Origin: Achromobacter arsenitoxydans SY8
GTDB taxonomy: Bacteria > Pseudomonadota > Gammaproteobacteria > Burkholderiales > Burkholderiaceae_B
Length of the DNA stretch: 64,000 nt
Direction of reading: 5' to 3'
NCBI RefSeq assembly: GCF_000236785.1
Contig: NZ_AGUF01000051.1
Coordinates: 1 to 64,000, forward strand
Shown here: in pieces, positions 1 to 8,473 of the stretch
How the letters are laid out: each line of letters begins with the position of its first letter
Position numbering within the stretch: the first letter of the stretch is position 1
Program-made: the position numbers and the translations under genes
Notes under the pieces: generated by a model
Told to the model about the DNA's origin: nothing
Seen by the model: only the letters and a program-made list of their open reading frames with translations
The model's database searches: none

Positions 1-957
1 GGTGGCCTGCCCCCCGTTGCTCCCCATGCTCAGATCATTGGCGATGTCCCAGATTGAGCCTGGATCCTTCACATGAACCAAGCCGACGCCGCCAGGACCC
101 AAAGCAGTAATCATGGCGCTCGAACCCGTTCTGACCTGCCCGCGATCGGAGATGAGCAGCTCTCCAAAGCCACTCCCGCCGACCATGGTGTCGCCATTCG
201 TCGTCCACTGCGAGCCGGCGCCGCTAACCGTAGCCCTGCCGGTGCTGCCGTATTCCGCACCAATGAGGGTGTACCAGTTGGCGACACTTCCGCCCTGCGA
301 GACGAAGAGCTTGCCGTCGCCGTAGTTGCCGATATGCATGGTGACAGCGGTAAGCTGCGAGCCCGGACCTTCGACGCGGACAATGCCCGCCGAGCGGCCG
401 AAAGAGCCCGTTTCACCAAGGTAACCAAGCACGAGTCCGTGCGTGTTGAAGCTGCCGCCGTTTGAGATGTTCAACTCGCCCGAGCTGCCTGCTTGATACC
501 CCACCCAGCTATTGCCTGAACTGATCTCAGAATGCCAGGTTGTTGTCCAGCTTGAACCGCTGTCCTTTACTTCCATGAGGCCTGAAGTGCCCGAATAACG
601 GCCTAGGTTCAGTTCAACACCGGAGAGCCTGCCGCCGCCCTCGATAGTAAAGGCGCCGGTATCACCGACGTTGTTGCCGCCTATAAGAAGTTCATTCACC
701 GAATCGCTCTGGCCGGCGCCGAAGACCGGAGAAAATCCAACTCCCGGCGCCCCGCCAATATCGACGTTCTGAGATGAAGGGAGTATCCCGGCTACCCAGT
801 TTGATGCCACGAACCAGTCGCTGGATGTCGATCCGGACCAAACGGCCCGCCCGTACGCCGAGCCGCAACTCATCAACAGCACCACTGTTGACGCCCCTGA
901 CAAGAGGCGCTTGGTCAAATTGGCAGGGGCCGGGCGATCGAAATTATTAGGTTTCAT
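1..957 (-). CDS. Autotransporter passenger with T5SS/PEP-CTERM-type repeats (3' part missing)
   Basis: The frame is open for 319 codons from the ATG at 957 to the left edge, so the protein continues beyond the window. It starts with a signal sequence: a positively charged and polar N-region (about residues 1-20), then a hydrophobic stretch (GASTVVLLMSCGSAYG). The rest is Gly/Ser/Thr-rich and repetitive, with units that recur as 'G.L.ISNGGS', 'IG...G.TG...V.G.GS.W' and similar. This matches the T5SS/PEP-CTERM-associated repeat pattern of beta-helical autotransporter passengers. A C-terminal beta-barrel is expected but not visible. It is therefore probably an exported surface adhesin-like protein; its ligand is unknown. 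Short open frames on the plus strand here are shadows. Confidence 0.8.
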   Translation of the reverse strand, partial: MKPNNFDRPAPANLTKRLLSGASTVVLLMSCGSAYGRAVWSGSTSSDWFVASNWVAGILPSSQNVDIGGAPGVGFSPVFGAGQSDSVNELLIGGNNVGDTGAFTIEGGGRLSGVELNLGRYSGTSGLMEVKDSGSSWTTTWHSEISSGNSWVGYQAGSSGELNISNGGSFNTHGLVLGYLGETGSFGRSAGIVRVEGPGSQLTAVTMHIGNYGDGKLFVSQGGSVANWYTLIGAEYGSTGRATVSGAGSQWTTNGDTMVGGSGFGELLISDRGQVRTGSSAMITALGPGGVGLVHVKDPGSIWDIANDLSMGSNGGQAT

Positions 958-1313
958 CGAACTCTCGTTTACCGTTGTTGACACATTGATTCAAATATTG
1001 CGTGCACCACGGCATTAGAGAAGCTGAGTGATCCCTTAAAAATATGACCAGAACGAAATTGCGCTTGCTGCGCCAGATTGGGATCAAGGGCAGCACAGAT
1101 GCGCCGTAGTCAGCCTGTGGCTGACATTGCCGGAAGGCGAGCGCATCGCTGCGTGCCAGATACAAAATCTTAAGGTTGTGTCATGGGAGTTTGCGATGGG
1201 CGAAAAAAATCCCCACTCAGCATTGCGCTTCGTGAGGATCGGGTGCGGCCCCCGGCGTCCGGGGACCTTTGTGCGGACGGCAGCGGATCAGGCGCGCCGC
1301 TGCCCGCGCAGGA
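958..1313. other. Intergenic region, autotransporter upstream side
   Basis: About 356 bases with no convincing gene. The part next to the autotransporter start is clearly AT-richer than its surroundings and is presumably its promoter region; no clean -35/-10 pair could be picked. The part near 1200-1313 is the downstream side of the universal stress protein gene. A 72-codon open frame (947-1165, minus) overlaps the autotransporter start out of frame and has no family signature. Confidence 0.5.
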
Positions 1314-1778
1314 TCACTTCTTGTCTTCCTTGACGCGGTAGACCAGCACTGCGGTAGTGGCCAGCGACAGCACCTTGGCGGTGACGCTGCCCAACAGCAG
1401 GCGCGACAGGCCGCTGCGGCCATGGCTGCCAATGAAGATCAGGTCGCAGCCGGCGTCGGTCGAAGCCTGCACGATGCCGTCGGCCACATTGAAATTCGAC
1501 ACCGCGCGGGCCTCGGCCTTCACGCCGGCCGTGTCGGCGCGGTCGGTGATCTGCTTGAGGTATTTGTCGGCTTGCTCGGCGGAGGCCTTTTCGTAGTCTT
1601 CATCGGTGATGGCGTAGGCCGCGGCCATGCCGTCAAAACCGATCGTGGCGGCAAAGGGCTGCGTCACGTAGAGCGCAACGACTTCGGCGCCCACAGAGCG
1701 CGCAAAGCAAATGCCGGCGTTGGCGGCTTGCGCCGAGAGCGGGGAACCGTCGGTGGGAATCAGGATCTTCTTGAACAT
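1314..1778 (-). CDS. Universal stress protein, UspA family
   Basis: A 154-residue single-domain Usp protein, the usual length. The N-terminus MFKKILIPTDGS is the typical first strand and loop. The nucleotide-binding signature G-X2-G-X9-G-S is intact at residues 117-131 (GSHG...GS), which places it in the ATP-binding subgroup of Usp proteins. Such proteins are cytosolic and support survival in stasis or under oxidative and envelope stress. A purine-rich AGGAGCAGG lies just upstream of the ATG. It seems to be a single-gene unit. Confidence 0.92.
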   Translation of the reverse strand: MFKKILIPTDGSPLSAQAANAGICFARSVGAEVVALYVTQPFAATIGFDGMAAAYAITDEDYEKASAEQADKYLKQITDRADTAGVKAEARAVSNFNVADGIVQASTDAGCDLIFIGSHGRSGLSRLLLGSVTAKVLSLATTAVLVYRVKEDKK

Positions 1779-1876
1779 CTTGCCTGCTCCTGTTTGAGAG
1801 GAATCTTTATGCTAACGGAAAGCCGCCAGGTTCACATCAACCGAACCGGACGAGCTTGACGGGCGTCAATGCGGGA

Positions 1877-2221
1877 TCAGCCCAACTGCTGGGCGGCCGC
1901 GAACAGATTCGTGCAGCGAGTGCCCGTGCGGCAGTATGCCAGCACGGGGCCCGGCAGCGTGCGCAGCAGTTCCGCAAAACGCGCGACGTCGGCGGCGGTC
2001 ATGGCGCTGCCCACGACGGGCTGGTATTCGATCTGGAGGCCGGCGGCCAGCGCGGCGCGGGAGACGTCGGCGGCGGTGGGCTGGTCTGGACCGCCTTCGA
2101 AATCAGGACGGTTGATGATGACGCTTTTGTAGCCGGCGGCGGCAACATCGGCCATGTCGTCGGGCCCCAGTTGCGGGGCGACGGCAAAATTCTGGGTCAG
2201 GGGCTTGATGGGTGCGGACAT
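1877..2221 (-). CDS. TIGR01244/DUF442 family phosphatase-like sulfur transferase
   Basis: A 114-residue protein of the DUF442 family, also found as the N-terminal domain of Blh (beta-lactamase-like hydrolase). The fold is of the dual-specificity phosphatase/rhodanese type. A P-loop-like C-X-X-G-X-R motif is visible near the C-terminus (C97-RTGT-R102), preceded by the strand GPVLAY. ATG 2221 is chosen because AAGGA lies eight bases upstream; an in-frame TTG at 2245 has no such site. In related genomes these proteins are linked to sulfide or persulfide handling, but the local neighbours do not confirm this. Confidence 0.8.
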   Translation of the reverse strand: MSAPIKPLTQNFAVAPQLGPDDMADVAAAGYKSVIINRPDFEGGPDQPTAADVSRAALAAGLQIEYQPVVGSAMTAADVARFAELLRTLPGPVLAYCRTGTRCTNLFAAAQQLG

Positions 2222-2260
2222 GACAGGTTCCTTCAATGGCTTCAACGAGATAGCTGCGTA

Positions 2261-3718
2261 TTATTGATTGTAGGAGCCCATTTGCGCGAAGAGTTTTTCC
2301 AATTCGGTCCAGATGCCCCGGTGGTCCGCGATGGACACCGAGAACCGCAGCATGGTGGACGGCGCCTGTGAAGGCGAGAACAGCGTGCCCGGCGCAAGCA
2401 GCAAGCCGCGGTCGGCGGCGGCGCGGGCCAGCACCTCGGAATCGCGTCCGCAATCGGCCCATAGGAACATGCCGGCGTGCGGCTCATGGGGCACCGTCAG
2501 CCCGAGTTTCTGCAGCCCCTTCATGCAGCGCTGCCGCGCGTCGTCGACGCGCACGCGCACGCGTTCGATGTGGCGCCGGTACTGGCCTTCCATGAGCACC
2601 CGGTGGATGACGCGTTCGCCCAGTTCAGGCGAGGTCAGGCCGGCCAGCATCTTCAGGTCCGCCAGCTTTTGCAGGATGTCGGGCTTGGCGGCGACATAGC
2701 CCACGCGCAGGCTGGCCGCCAGCATCTTGGAATAGCCGCTGACGAAGATGACGCGGTTCAGGCGGTCCAGCGCGGCCAGCTTGATTGCGCCCCCCGGATG
2801 CAGTTCGCCGTAGGTGTCGTCCTCGACCACCATGAAATCGTGGCGTTCGGCGATGCGCAGGATGCCGTAGGCCGCGCCTGCCGACAGCGTGTGGCCGGTG
2901 GGGTTGTGGACCGCGCCGTTGATGATGAATAGCTTGGGCTTGTGCTGCGCCGCCAGCTTTTCCAGCACGTCGATGTCTGGGCCGTCCGGCCCGCGCGGCA
3001 CGCCGATCAGGTTGGCGCCGAAGGCGGCCAGCCGGCCGAAGATGACGAACCATGCCGGATCCTCGACCAGGACAGTGTCGCCAGGCTTGACCAGATGCCG
3101 GGCGATGAGGTCCAGGCCGTGGGTGACGCCATTGGTCGTCAGGAGGTTGAGTTCAGGATGCGCGGGCACGCCCTCGTTTTGAAGGTAGGCGGCGATCTGC
3201 TGGCGCAGCGGCGCAAAACCCTGGGGATGACCGTAGCTGACCAGGTTTGCGCGCACGGAGCGGCCCACGGCCCGCACGGCGCCCGCCACCATGTCGGGAT
3301 CCAGCCAGTCTGCCGGCAGCAGCCCGGCCCCGCCCGGCATGCCCGGCGCATTGGCCTCGCGGAACATGCTGCGCAACAACCAGGCGACGTCAATCCGGGC
3401 GGGCGCGGCCAGCGCGGTGGGCGCGGCGGCCACCGCCGTCAGCGGGCCGCTGCGCGCACGCACGAAGAACCCTGCGCCCCGGCGCGACTGGACCAGTCCG
3501 CGCGCCACCAGCCTGTCATAGGCCTCGACCACGGTGAACCGGCTTACGCCGGACTGTTCGGCCATTTTGCGGATGGATGGCAGGCGGGTGCCCGGGCGCA
3601 GGCCTTGCTCGTCGATGCGGCGGGCCAGGCCGTCGGCCAATTGCGCCACCAACGTGGCATCGGCCTGGCGCACGGGCTGCCAGGGCATGGAAGACGGGGA
3701 AGGCGGAGCAACTGTCAT
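2261..3718 (-). CDS. MocR-type regulator (GntR helix-turn-helix fused to aminotransferase domain)
   Basis: A 485-residue protein with the two-part MocR layout. Residues about 20-88 form a winged helix of the GntR class (LPSIRKMAEQSGVSRFTVVEAYDRL). Residues about 110-480 form a fold-type I aminotransferase-like domain with HNPTG (271-275), the VVEDDTYGE segment (about 297-305) and the PLP lysine in SGYSK (K331). ATG 3718 puts the start just before the DNA-binding domain; an upstream in-frame start at 3862 would run through the promoter region and add a non-conserved tail. It is divergent from two exporter genes, which it probably controls in response to a PLP-linked or amino compound. Confidence 0.9.
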   Translation of the reverse strand: MTVAPPSPSSMPWQPVRQADATLVAQLADGLARRIDEQGLRPGTRLPSIRKMAEQSGVSRFTVVEAYDRLVARGLVQSRRGAGFFVRARSGPLTAVAAAPTALAAPARIDVAWLLRSMFREANAPGMPGGAGLLPADWLDPDMVAGAVRAVGRSVRANLVSYGHPQGFAPLRQQIAAYLQNEGVPAHPELNLLTTNGVTHGLDLIARHLVKPGDTVLVEDPAWFVIFGRLAAFGANLIGVPRGPDGPDIDVLEKLAAQHKPKLFIINGAVHNPTGHTLSAGAAYGILRIAERHDFMVVEDDTYGELHPGGAIKLAALDRLNRVIFVSGYSKMLAASLRVGYVAAKPDILQKLADLKMLAGLTSPELGERVIHRVLMEGQYRRHIERVRVRVDDARQRCMKGLQKLGLTVPHEPHAGMFLWADCGRDSEVLARAAADRGLLLAPGTLFSPSQAPSTMLRFSVSIADHRGIWTELEKLFAQMGSYNQ

Positions 3719-3756
3719 GGAGATTTGACCAGGCCAGTGGTTAAAGTGACATGCAA

Positions 3757-3780
3757 TGTGTACCGGTACTGTACTGACAA
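3757..3780. promoter_or_regulatory. Candidate MocR operator
   Basis: The divergent gap between the MocR gene and the EamA gene holds the palindrome GTACCGGTAC (3760-3769), followed at once by another GTAC (771-774 in the same series), giving three GTAC blocks in 15 bases. MocR regulators often bind paired short repeats in such divergent gaps. The assignment is inferred from position and symmetry. Confidence 0.45.
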
Positions 3781-3860
3781 CTATGCGTAGAGTGACAGGT
3801 ATGCCGCAAGCCCGCAACCGTGCACGGCCGTAGTTCCCTACATTTTTCGCCCATGCCGCC

Positions 3861-4784
3861 ATGAACCGTCCCCTGCCTTACCCGACGCCTCCGGCCAGCC
3901 CCGCCGCGCCTTCCCATCTGTGGGAAGGCTATGGCTACGGATTTCTGGGCGTCCTGGTGTTTTCGCTGACCCTGCCGATGACCCGGCTGGCGGTAGCCGA
4001 ACTGGCGCCCCTGCTGGTGGGCCTGGGACGCGCGCTGATCGCCGCGGCGCCCGCGATCGCCCTGCTGTGGCTGACGCGCAGCCGCCGGCCCAGCCGCCAG
4101 GAATGGCCCGGCGTCATTCTGGCCGCGCTGGGCATCGTCGTGGGCTGGCCGCTGGCCTCGTCGCTGGCGATGCAGACCGTGCCCGCCTCGCAAGGGGCCG
4201 TCTTCAACGGCCTGTTGCCGCTGTCCACCGCCGCCTTTGCCGCCCTGCGCAGCGGCGAGCGCCCGTCGGCCGCCTTCTGGGGCTGGGCCGTGGTGGGCGC
4301 AGCGCTGGTCACCGCCTATGCCCTGCGCCAGGGCCAGGGCGTGCTGACGGCCGGCTACCTGTGGCTGCTGGTGGCGGTGGTGCTGGGCGGCATGGGCTAT
4401 GCCGAGGGCGCGCGGGCCTCGCGCACGCTGGGCGGCTGGCGCACGATATGCTGGGCGCTGGCGATCAGCGCGCCAGTCGTCGCCGCGCCGGTGGGCTGGA
4501 TGGCCGCGCAGCAGGCCCATTGGCCCAGCGCGACGGTGACGGCCGCCTGCGCCTACCTGGCGTTCGGCTCTATGTTCCTGGGCTTTTTCGCCTGGTATCG
4601 CGGTCTGGCCGCGGGCGGGATCGCCCGGGTCGGGCAAGTGCAATTGCTGCAACCCTTCCTGACCGTCGTGGCCGCCGCATTGTTGTTTGGCGAATCCGTG
4701 GACGCTGCGACATTCGTGTTCGCCGTCGCCGTGGTCGCCGTTATCGCCGGCGGACGCCGCGCCATCGTAAGGACCTCGAAATGA
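3861..4784 (+). CDS. EamA/RhaT-family exporter (DMT superfamily)
   Basis: A 307-residue membrane protein with about ten hydrophobic segments arranged as two similar halves, typical for EamA permeases (first half about residues 20-145, second about 160-300). The second half carries the usual 'GESVDAATFVFAVAVVAVI' type end. The start is the ATG at 3861. Its stop overlaps the LysE-family start in ATGA (4781-4784), so the two are translationally coupled. Probably exports an amino acid or a related metabolite under control of the divergent MocR protein. Confidence 0.88.
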   Translation: MNRPLPYPTPPASPAAPSHLWEGYGYGFLGVLVFSLTLPMTRLAVAELAPLLVGLGRALIAAAPAIALLWLTRSRRPSRQEWPGVILAALGIVVGWPLASSLAMQTVPASQGAVFNGLLPLSTAAFAALRSGERPSAAFWGWAVVGAALVTAYALRQGQGVLTAGYLWLLVAVVLGGMGYAEGARASRTLGGWRTICWALAISAPVVAAPVGWMAAQQAHWPSATVTAACAYLAFGSMFLGFFAWYRGLAAGGIARVGQVQLLQPFLTVVAAALLFGESVDAATFVFAVAVVAVIAGGRRAIVRTSK

Positions 4785-5425
4785 GCTTGTTTCCCGCCAA
4801 CTGGGCCGACATCCCCCTGGCTTCCCTGCCGCTGCTGGGTCCCCTGGCGCTGTTCGCCCTGGTCAGCTCCATCACGCCCGGCCCGAACAATGTGATGCTG
4901 GCCTCGTCGGGCCTGAATTTCGGCTTCCGGCGCAGCCTGCCGCACCTGCTGGGCGTGAACCTGGGCTTCAGCCTGATGATCTTCCTGGTGGGCATCGGCC
5001 TGGGATCGGTCTTCCAGCAGACGCCCGGGCTGTACACCGTGCTGAAGTACGCGGGCGCCGCCTATCTGCTTTACCTGGCCTGGAAGATTGCGAACTCCGG
5101 GCCCATGGAAGAAGGCGAAACGCGCGGCAAGCCATTCACCTTCCTGCAGGCGGCGGCCTTTCAGTGGATCAACCCCAAGGCGTGGGTGATGGCCGTGGGC
5201 GTGGTGGCCACGTATACGCCGCAGAACGGCTTTTTCGCCAACCTGGTGATCGCCACGCTCGTCTGCGGCATCGTCAATCTGCCCAGCATCGGGATCTGGG
5301 TGACCTTCGGCACGGCGCTGCGCCGCGTGCTGCACAGGCCGGCCGCGATCCGCGCATTCAATATCGGCATGGCCTTGCTGCTGGTGGCATCCCTGTACCC
5401 GGTGGCGCTGGAACTGCTGCGCTAA
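4781..5425 (+). CDS. LysE-family amino-acid exporter
   Basis: A 214-residue LysE/RhtB protein with about six membrane segments. The family signature lies near the N-terminus (SSITPGPNNVMLASSGLNFG, about residues 29-48), and the mid-protein FQWINPKAW motif is also typical (about 127-135). It overlaps the EamA gene by four bases (ATGA). Two exporters of different families in one coupled unit beside a MocR regulator suggest efflux of a related pair of amines or amino acids; the substrate cannot be read from sequence. Its end lies nine bases from that of convergent lrgB. Confidence 0.9.
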   Translation: MSLFPANWADIPLASLPLLGPLALFALVSSITPGPNNVMLASSGLNFGFRRSLPHLLGVNLGFSLMIFLVGIGLGSVFQQTPGLYTVLKYAGAAYLLYLAWKIANSGPMEEGETRGKPFTFLQAAAFQWINPKAWVMAVGVVATYTPQNGFFANLVIATLVCGIVNLPSIGIWVTFGTALRRVLHRPAAIRAFNIGMALLLVASLYPVALELLR

Positions 5426-5433
5426 GGCCTGGC

Positions 5434-6126
5434 TCAGGCCAGCAGCCCGACCACCACGGCCGGCGTAACCAGCACATTGAACAGGCCTGCCATCACCATG
5501 ACCAGGCCCGCCACCGCGCCTTCTTCTGCCGCCAGCTCGCGCGCCTTGGCCGTGCCCGCGCCGTGCGCGCCCATGCCGAACAGCGCGCCGCGCGCCAGCG
5601 CGGACCGCAACGGCAGCCAGCGGCACATGAGCTGGCCGATGGCCGCGCCGAATACGCCCGTGACGATCACGAACACGGCGGTCAGGTCCGGCACGCCCCC
5701 GACATGCGACGACACCGCCACGGCGAACGGAGTGGCCACCGACCGGGGCAGCAGGCTCAGCCTCAGGTCCGGCGGAAGGTCCAGCAGGCTGCCCAGCATC
5801 CAGGCGCTGGCGGCGGCAATGCCGCTGCCCACGGCGACGCCCGCCGCCAGCACGGGCCAGTAGCGGCGGATCAGCGCCCGCTGCTCATACAGCGGCAGCG
5901 CAAACGCCACGATGACGGGCCCCAGCATGGCCATCAGCCAGTGCGACCCCGACATGTAGTCGCGGTAGCCGGTGTGCAACAGGATCGCGAGCGTCAGCAG
6001 GAGCGCGGGCGCGACGACCAGGGTCGACGTCCACCAAAAGGCGTAGCGGCGATAGAAAAGACGCGCGCAGACATAGGCCAGCACGGTCGCCGCCGGCCAG
6101 AACACCAGGTTGAATTCAAGCGGCAT
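5434..6126 (-). CDS. lrgB: LrgB/CidB-family membrane protein
   Basis: A 230-residue integral membrane protein of the LrgB (CidB) family, with Gly/Ala-rich hydrophobic segments and the conserved region GAAIGQLMCRWLPLRSALARG. The family works with LrgA as a holin-like pair that influences murein hydrolase activity, and in some organisms pyruvate or glycolate movement. Its start overlaps the end of the LrgA gene by 11 bases, so both are one operon. Confidence 0.88.
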   Translation of the reverse strand: MPLEFNLVFWPAATVLAYVCARLFYRRYAFWWTSTLVVAPALLLTLAILLHTGYRDYMSGSHWLMAMLGPVIVAFALPLYEQRALIRRYWPVLAAGVAVGSGIAAASAWMLGSLLDLPPDLRLSLLPRSVATPFAVAVSSHVGGVPDLTAVFVIVTGVFGAAIGQLMCRWLPLRSALARGALFGMGAHGAGTAKARELAAEEGAVAGLVMVMAGLFNVLVTPAVVVGLLA

Positions 6127-6520
6127 GGCGGTTCATCCAGCGATAGCAAAGATCAATGGTCAGCGCCGTGCCCGCCATGACCAGCGCCGTTCCCAGCAGG
6201 ATGACGGCCAGCAGCTTCAGCCCCAGCAACCCCAGGAATTCGCGGTGGTCCAGCAAGGACATGACGGCCGGCACAAAGAACAGCAGCATTTCACCCAACA
6301 GCCAGCTGGCCCCGCGCCGCACATTGCGGATGCGCAACCGCCGCGTCGCCAGCAGGATGAGCACCAGCGCCATGCCGATGACGCCGCCGGGCACGGGCAG
6401 GCCGGAGGCTTGCGCGAGCGCCTGGCCAAGCAGGGAAAACAGGACGATCAGGGCGATTTGCAGCAGGCGGCTGCGGCGCAGCGTGCTGCGCAGGATGACA
6501 AAACGACGAAAGCGGGGCAT
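6116..6520 (-). CDS. lrgA: LrgA/CidA-family holin-like protein
   Basis: A 134-residue protein with four hydrophobic segments and the family signature PVPGGVIGMALVLILL (about residues 42-57). It is the first gene of the lrgAB unit. Family role: small membrane protein that partners LrgB in controlling cell-wall turnover or small carboxylate transport. The upstream gap is shared with a divergent LysR gene, as in cid/lrg loci controlled by CidR-like regulators. Confidence 0.88.
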   Translation of the reverse strand: MPRFRRFVILRSTLRRSRLLQIALIVLFSLLGQALAQASGLPVPGGVIGMALVLILLATRRLRIRNVRRGASWLLGEMLLFFVPAVMSLLDHREFLGLLGLKLLAVILLGTALVMAGTALTIDLCYRWMNRHAA

Positions 6521-6575
6521 GAGAGGTGTTCCAGCGGCAAGCTGATGTTTTACGCTCGGCCAAGCTATAGATAAA

Positions 6576-6593
6576 ATGAATTCGATGAATTCG
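6576..6593. promoter_or_regulatory. Candidate LysR-type operator between lrgA and its regulator
   Basis: Two perfect tandem copies of ATGAATTCG (6576-6584 and 6585-6593) lie in the 96-base divergent gap. Each copy contains the palindrome GAATTC, so the pair gives two-fold symmetry with 9-base spacing, suitable for a tetrameric LysR protein. Binding is inferred. Confidence 0.45.
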
Positions 6594-6616
6594 TCCTATT
6601 CCATAAAGGCATAGCC

Positions 6617-7504
6617 ATGGAACTGCGTCCCCTGCGCGCCCTGGTTGAAGTCGTCCGCCAAGGCGGATTCTCCCAGGCCGCCAAAGTCATTTACGCCACC
6701 CAGCCCACGGTGAGCAAGGCCGTGCGGCAACTGGAGGACGAGCTGGGCATGCCCCTGCTGGACCGCCACGCCCAGCCGATGCAGCTGACCGCGGCGGGCG
6801 AAATCGTCTACCGCCGCGCCCTGGCCATGTTGGCCGAACGCGACGATCTGATCGCCGAGCTGGACGATTTGAAGGGCCTGAAGCGGGGCGTGCTGCGCCT
6901 GGGCCTGCCGCCGCTGGGAAGCAGTTCGCTGTTCGCGCCGATGTTCGCGCGCTTTCGCAGCCGCTATCCGCGCATCGAGATCAGCCTGGTGGAGCATGGC
7001 AGCCGCCGGCTGGAAGAAATGGTGATGGCGGGCGAAATCGAACTGGCGGCCTCGCTGAGGCCCGTGCCCGACAATTTCGAGTGGCAGCCGGTGGCGCGCG
7101 AACCGCTGGTGGCGCTCATGCCCGCCGACCACCCGCAGGCGCGGGCCGAATCGGTGGATCTGGACGATTTGCGCGAATCGCCCTTCATCCTGTTCGAAAC
7201 GGGTTTCGCCCTGAACCGCATCATCCAGGACGCCTGCCAGCGCGCCGGGTTTGCGCCGACCATCGCCGCCCGCAGCGGCCAGATCGACTTCATCGTGGCG
7301 TTGGTGGCCGCCGGGCTGGGCGTGGCATTCCTGCCGCGCATCAAAGCCAACGAGGAACTGCATGCGGGCGTGGCGCGGGTTCCGTTACGCGACCCGGGGA
7401 CGGATTGGGAAATGGTGCTGGTGTGGCGGCGCGGCGGCTATCTGTCGCACGCTGCGCAGGCCTGGCTGGCCCTGAACCGCGAAGTGCATCGCCCCCGGGC
7501 GTGA
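6617..7504 (+). CDS. LysR-family regulator, probably of lrgAB
   Basis: A 295-residue LTTR. The helix-turn-helix is at residues about 15-45 (GFSQAAKVIYATQPTVSKAV), followed by the linker helix and a periplasmic-binding-like effector domain from about residue 90. An AAAGG lies upstream of the ATG at 6617. It is divergent from lrgAB, which suggests a CidR-like role in carbohydrate-overflow or acetate-responsive control of those genes. The effector cannot be told from sequence. Confidence 0.9.
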   Translation: MELRPLRALVEVVRQGGFSQAAKVIYATQPTVSKAVRQLEDELGMPLLDRHAQPMQLTAAGEIVYRRALAMLAERDDLIAELDDLKGLKRGVLRLGLPPLGSSSLFAPMFARFRSRYPRIEISLVEHGSRRLEEMVMAGEIELAASLRPVPDNFEWQPVAREPLVALMPADHPQARAESVDLDDLRESPFILFETGFALNRIIQDACQRAGFAPTIAARSGQIDFIVALVAAGLGVAFLPRIKANEELHAGVARVPLRDPGTDWEMVLVWRRGGYLSHAAQAWLALNREVHRPRA

Positions 7505-7585
7505 CGGCGCGGCGCTGGGCGTGGGCCGTCCGCCCGGGGTATGCTGAAGCCGGAACCCAACCCGCCTGAACGGGTCAGACCTTTC

Positions 7586-8473
7586 ATGCCCGCCCTGCCC
7601 CGATTCTCCACCCGCCGACTGTTCGTCGCCCTCGTGCTCGCCGCCTCCGGCGTGGTGGGCTGCACCCAGCTCGATTCCTGGCAACGCCAGACGATCTTCT
7701 CGCCCCAAGCCGAACCGCAGACCTGGTGGCGCGAGCCCGCCGCCGGCACAGAGGTCTACGACCTGACGCTCGCCAACGGCGACTCGGTGCGCGCCTGGTA
7801 CCTGCAAAGCCCCCGGGCCGGCGCGCCCACGGTGCTGTACCTGCACGGCGCGCGCTGGAACCTGAACGGCAGCGCGTTCCGCATCGACGGCTGGACCCGC
7901 ATGGGCTATTCGGTGCTGGCGATCGACTACCGGGGCTTCGGCGCGTCCACCCCGCGGCTGCCATCCGAGGAAAGCGCGCTGGAAGACGCCATGGCCGGAC
8001 TCAAGGAACTGGCGCGGCTGCAGCCCGATCCGGCGCGCCGCTTCGTTTACGGACACAGCCTGGGCGGGGCCATCGCCATCGACCTGGCCTCGCGCCCCGA
8101 ACAGCCGGACTTCGCCGGGCTGATCGTGGAATCCAGCTTCACCAGCATCGGCGCGATGCTGTCCACGCTGCGCTGGGGCAAGGTGCCCGGCGCCAGCCTG
8201 CTGGTCACGCAGCCGTTCGCGTCGGTGGACAAGCTGGCGCAGATGCACACGCCGATGCTGTTCCTGCACGGCACCGCGGACCGCGTCGTGCCGCACACGA
8301 TGAGCGACGAACTCTTTGCCGCCGCCCGCAATGTGGCGCCGGACCTGAAACGGCTGGTCAAGATAGAAGGCGCCTCGCATTCGGGCGCCTTCCGCAGCGG
8401 CGCGCAGTATGAAACCGCGGTGAAGACCTTTATGCAGGACGCCGGAAAGGCCTACCAGGGCAAGAAGGGCTAG
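7586..8473 (+). CDS. Alpha/beta-hydrolase lipoprotein
   Basis: A 295-residue hydrolase with a lipoprotein signal: positively charged N-region, hydrophobic core and SGVVGC lipobox (C26). The catalytic triad can be placed: Ser158 in GHSLG, Asp232 in HGTADRVV and His265 in EGASHSG. The oxyanion-side motif VLYLHG is at about 83-88. This is the DUF-like 'serine aminopeptidase/BAAT' type of alpha/beta hydrolase; the substrate is unknown. An in-frame ATG at 7541 would add 15 residues before the signal. The gene converges on the PACE gene and both stops share the tetranucleotide CTAG (8470-8473). Confidence 0.82.
   Translation: MPALPRFSTRRLFVALVLAASGVVGCTQLDSWQRQTIFSPQAEPQTWWREPAAGTEVYDLTLANGDSVRAWYLQSPRAGAPTVLYLHGARWNLNGSAFRIDGWTRMGYSVLAIDYRGFGASTPRLPSEESALEDAMAGLKELARLQPDPARRFVYGHSLGGAIAIDLASRPEQPDFAGLIVESSFTSIGAMLSTLRWGKVPGASLLVTQPFASVDKLAQMHTPMLFLHGTADRVVPHTMSDELFAAARNVAPDLKRLVKIEGASHSGAFRSGAQYETAVKTFMQDAGKAYQGKKG

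Noticed and set aside
947..1165. A 72-codon open frame upstream of the autotransporter
   Set aside because: It overlaps the autotransporter start out of frame and has no ribosome site or conserved features.
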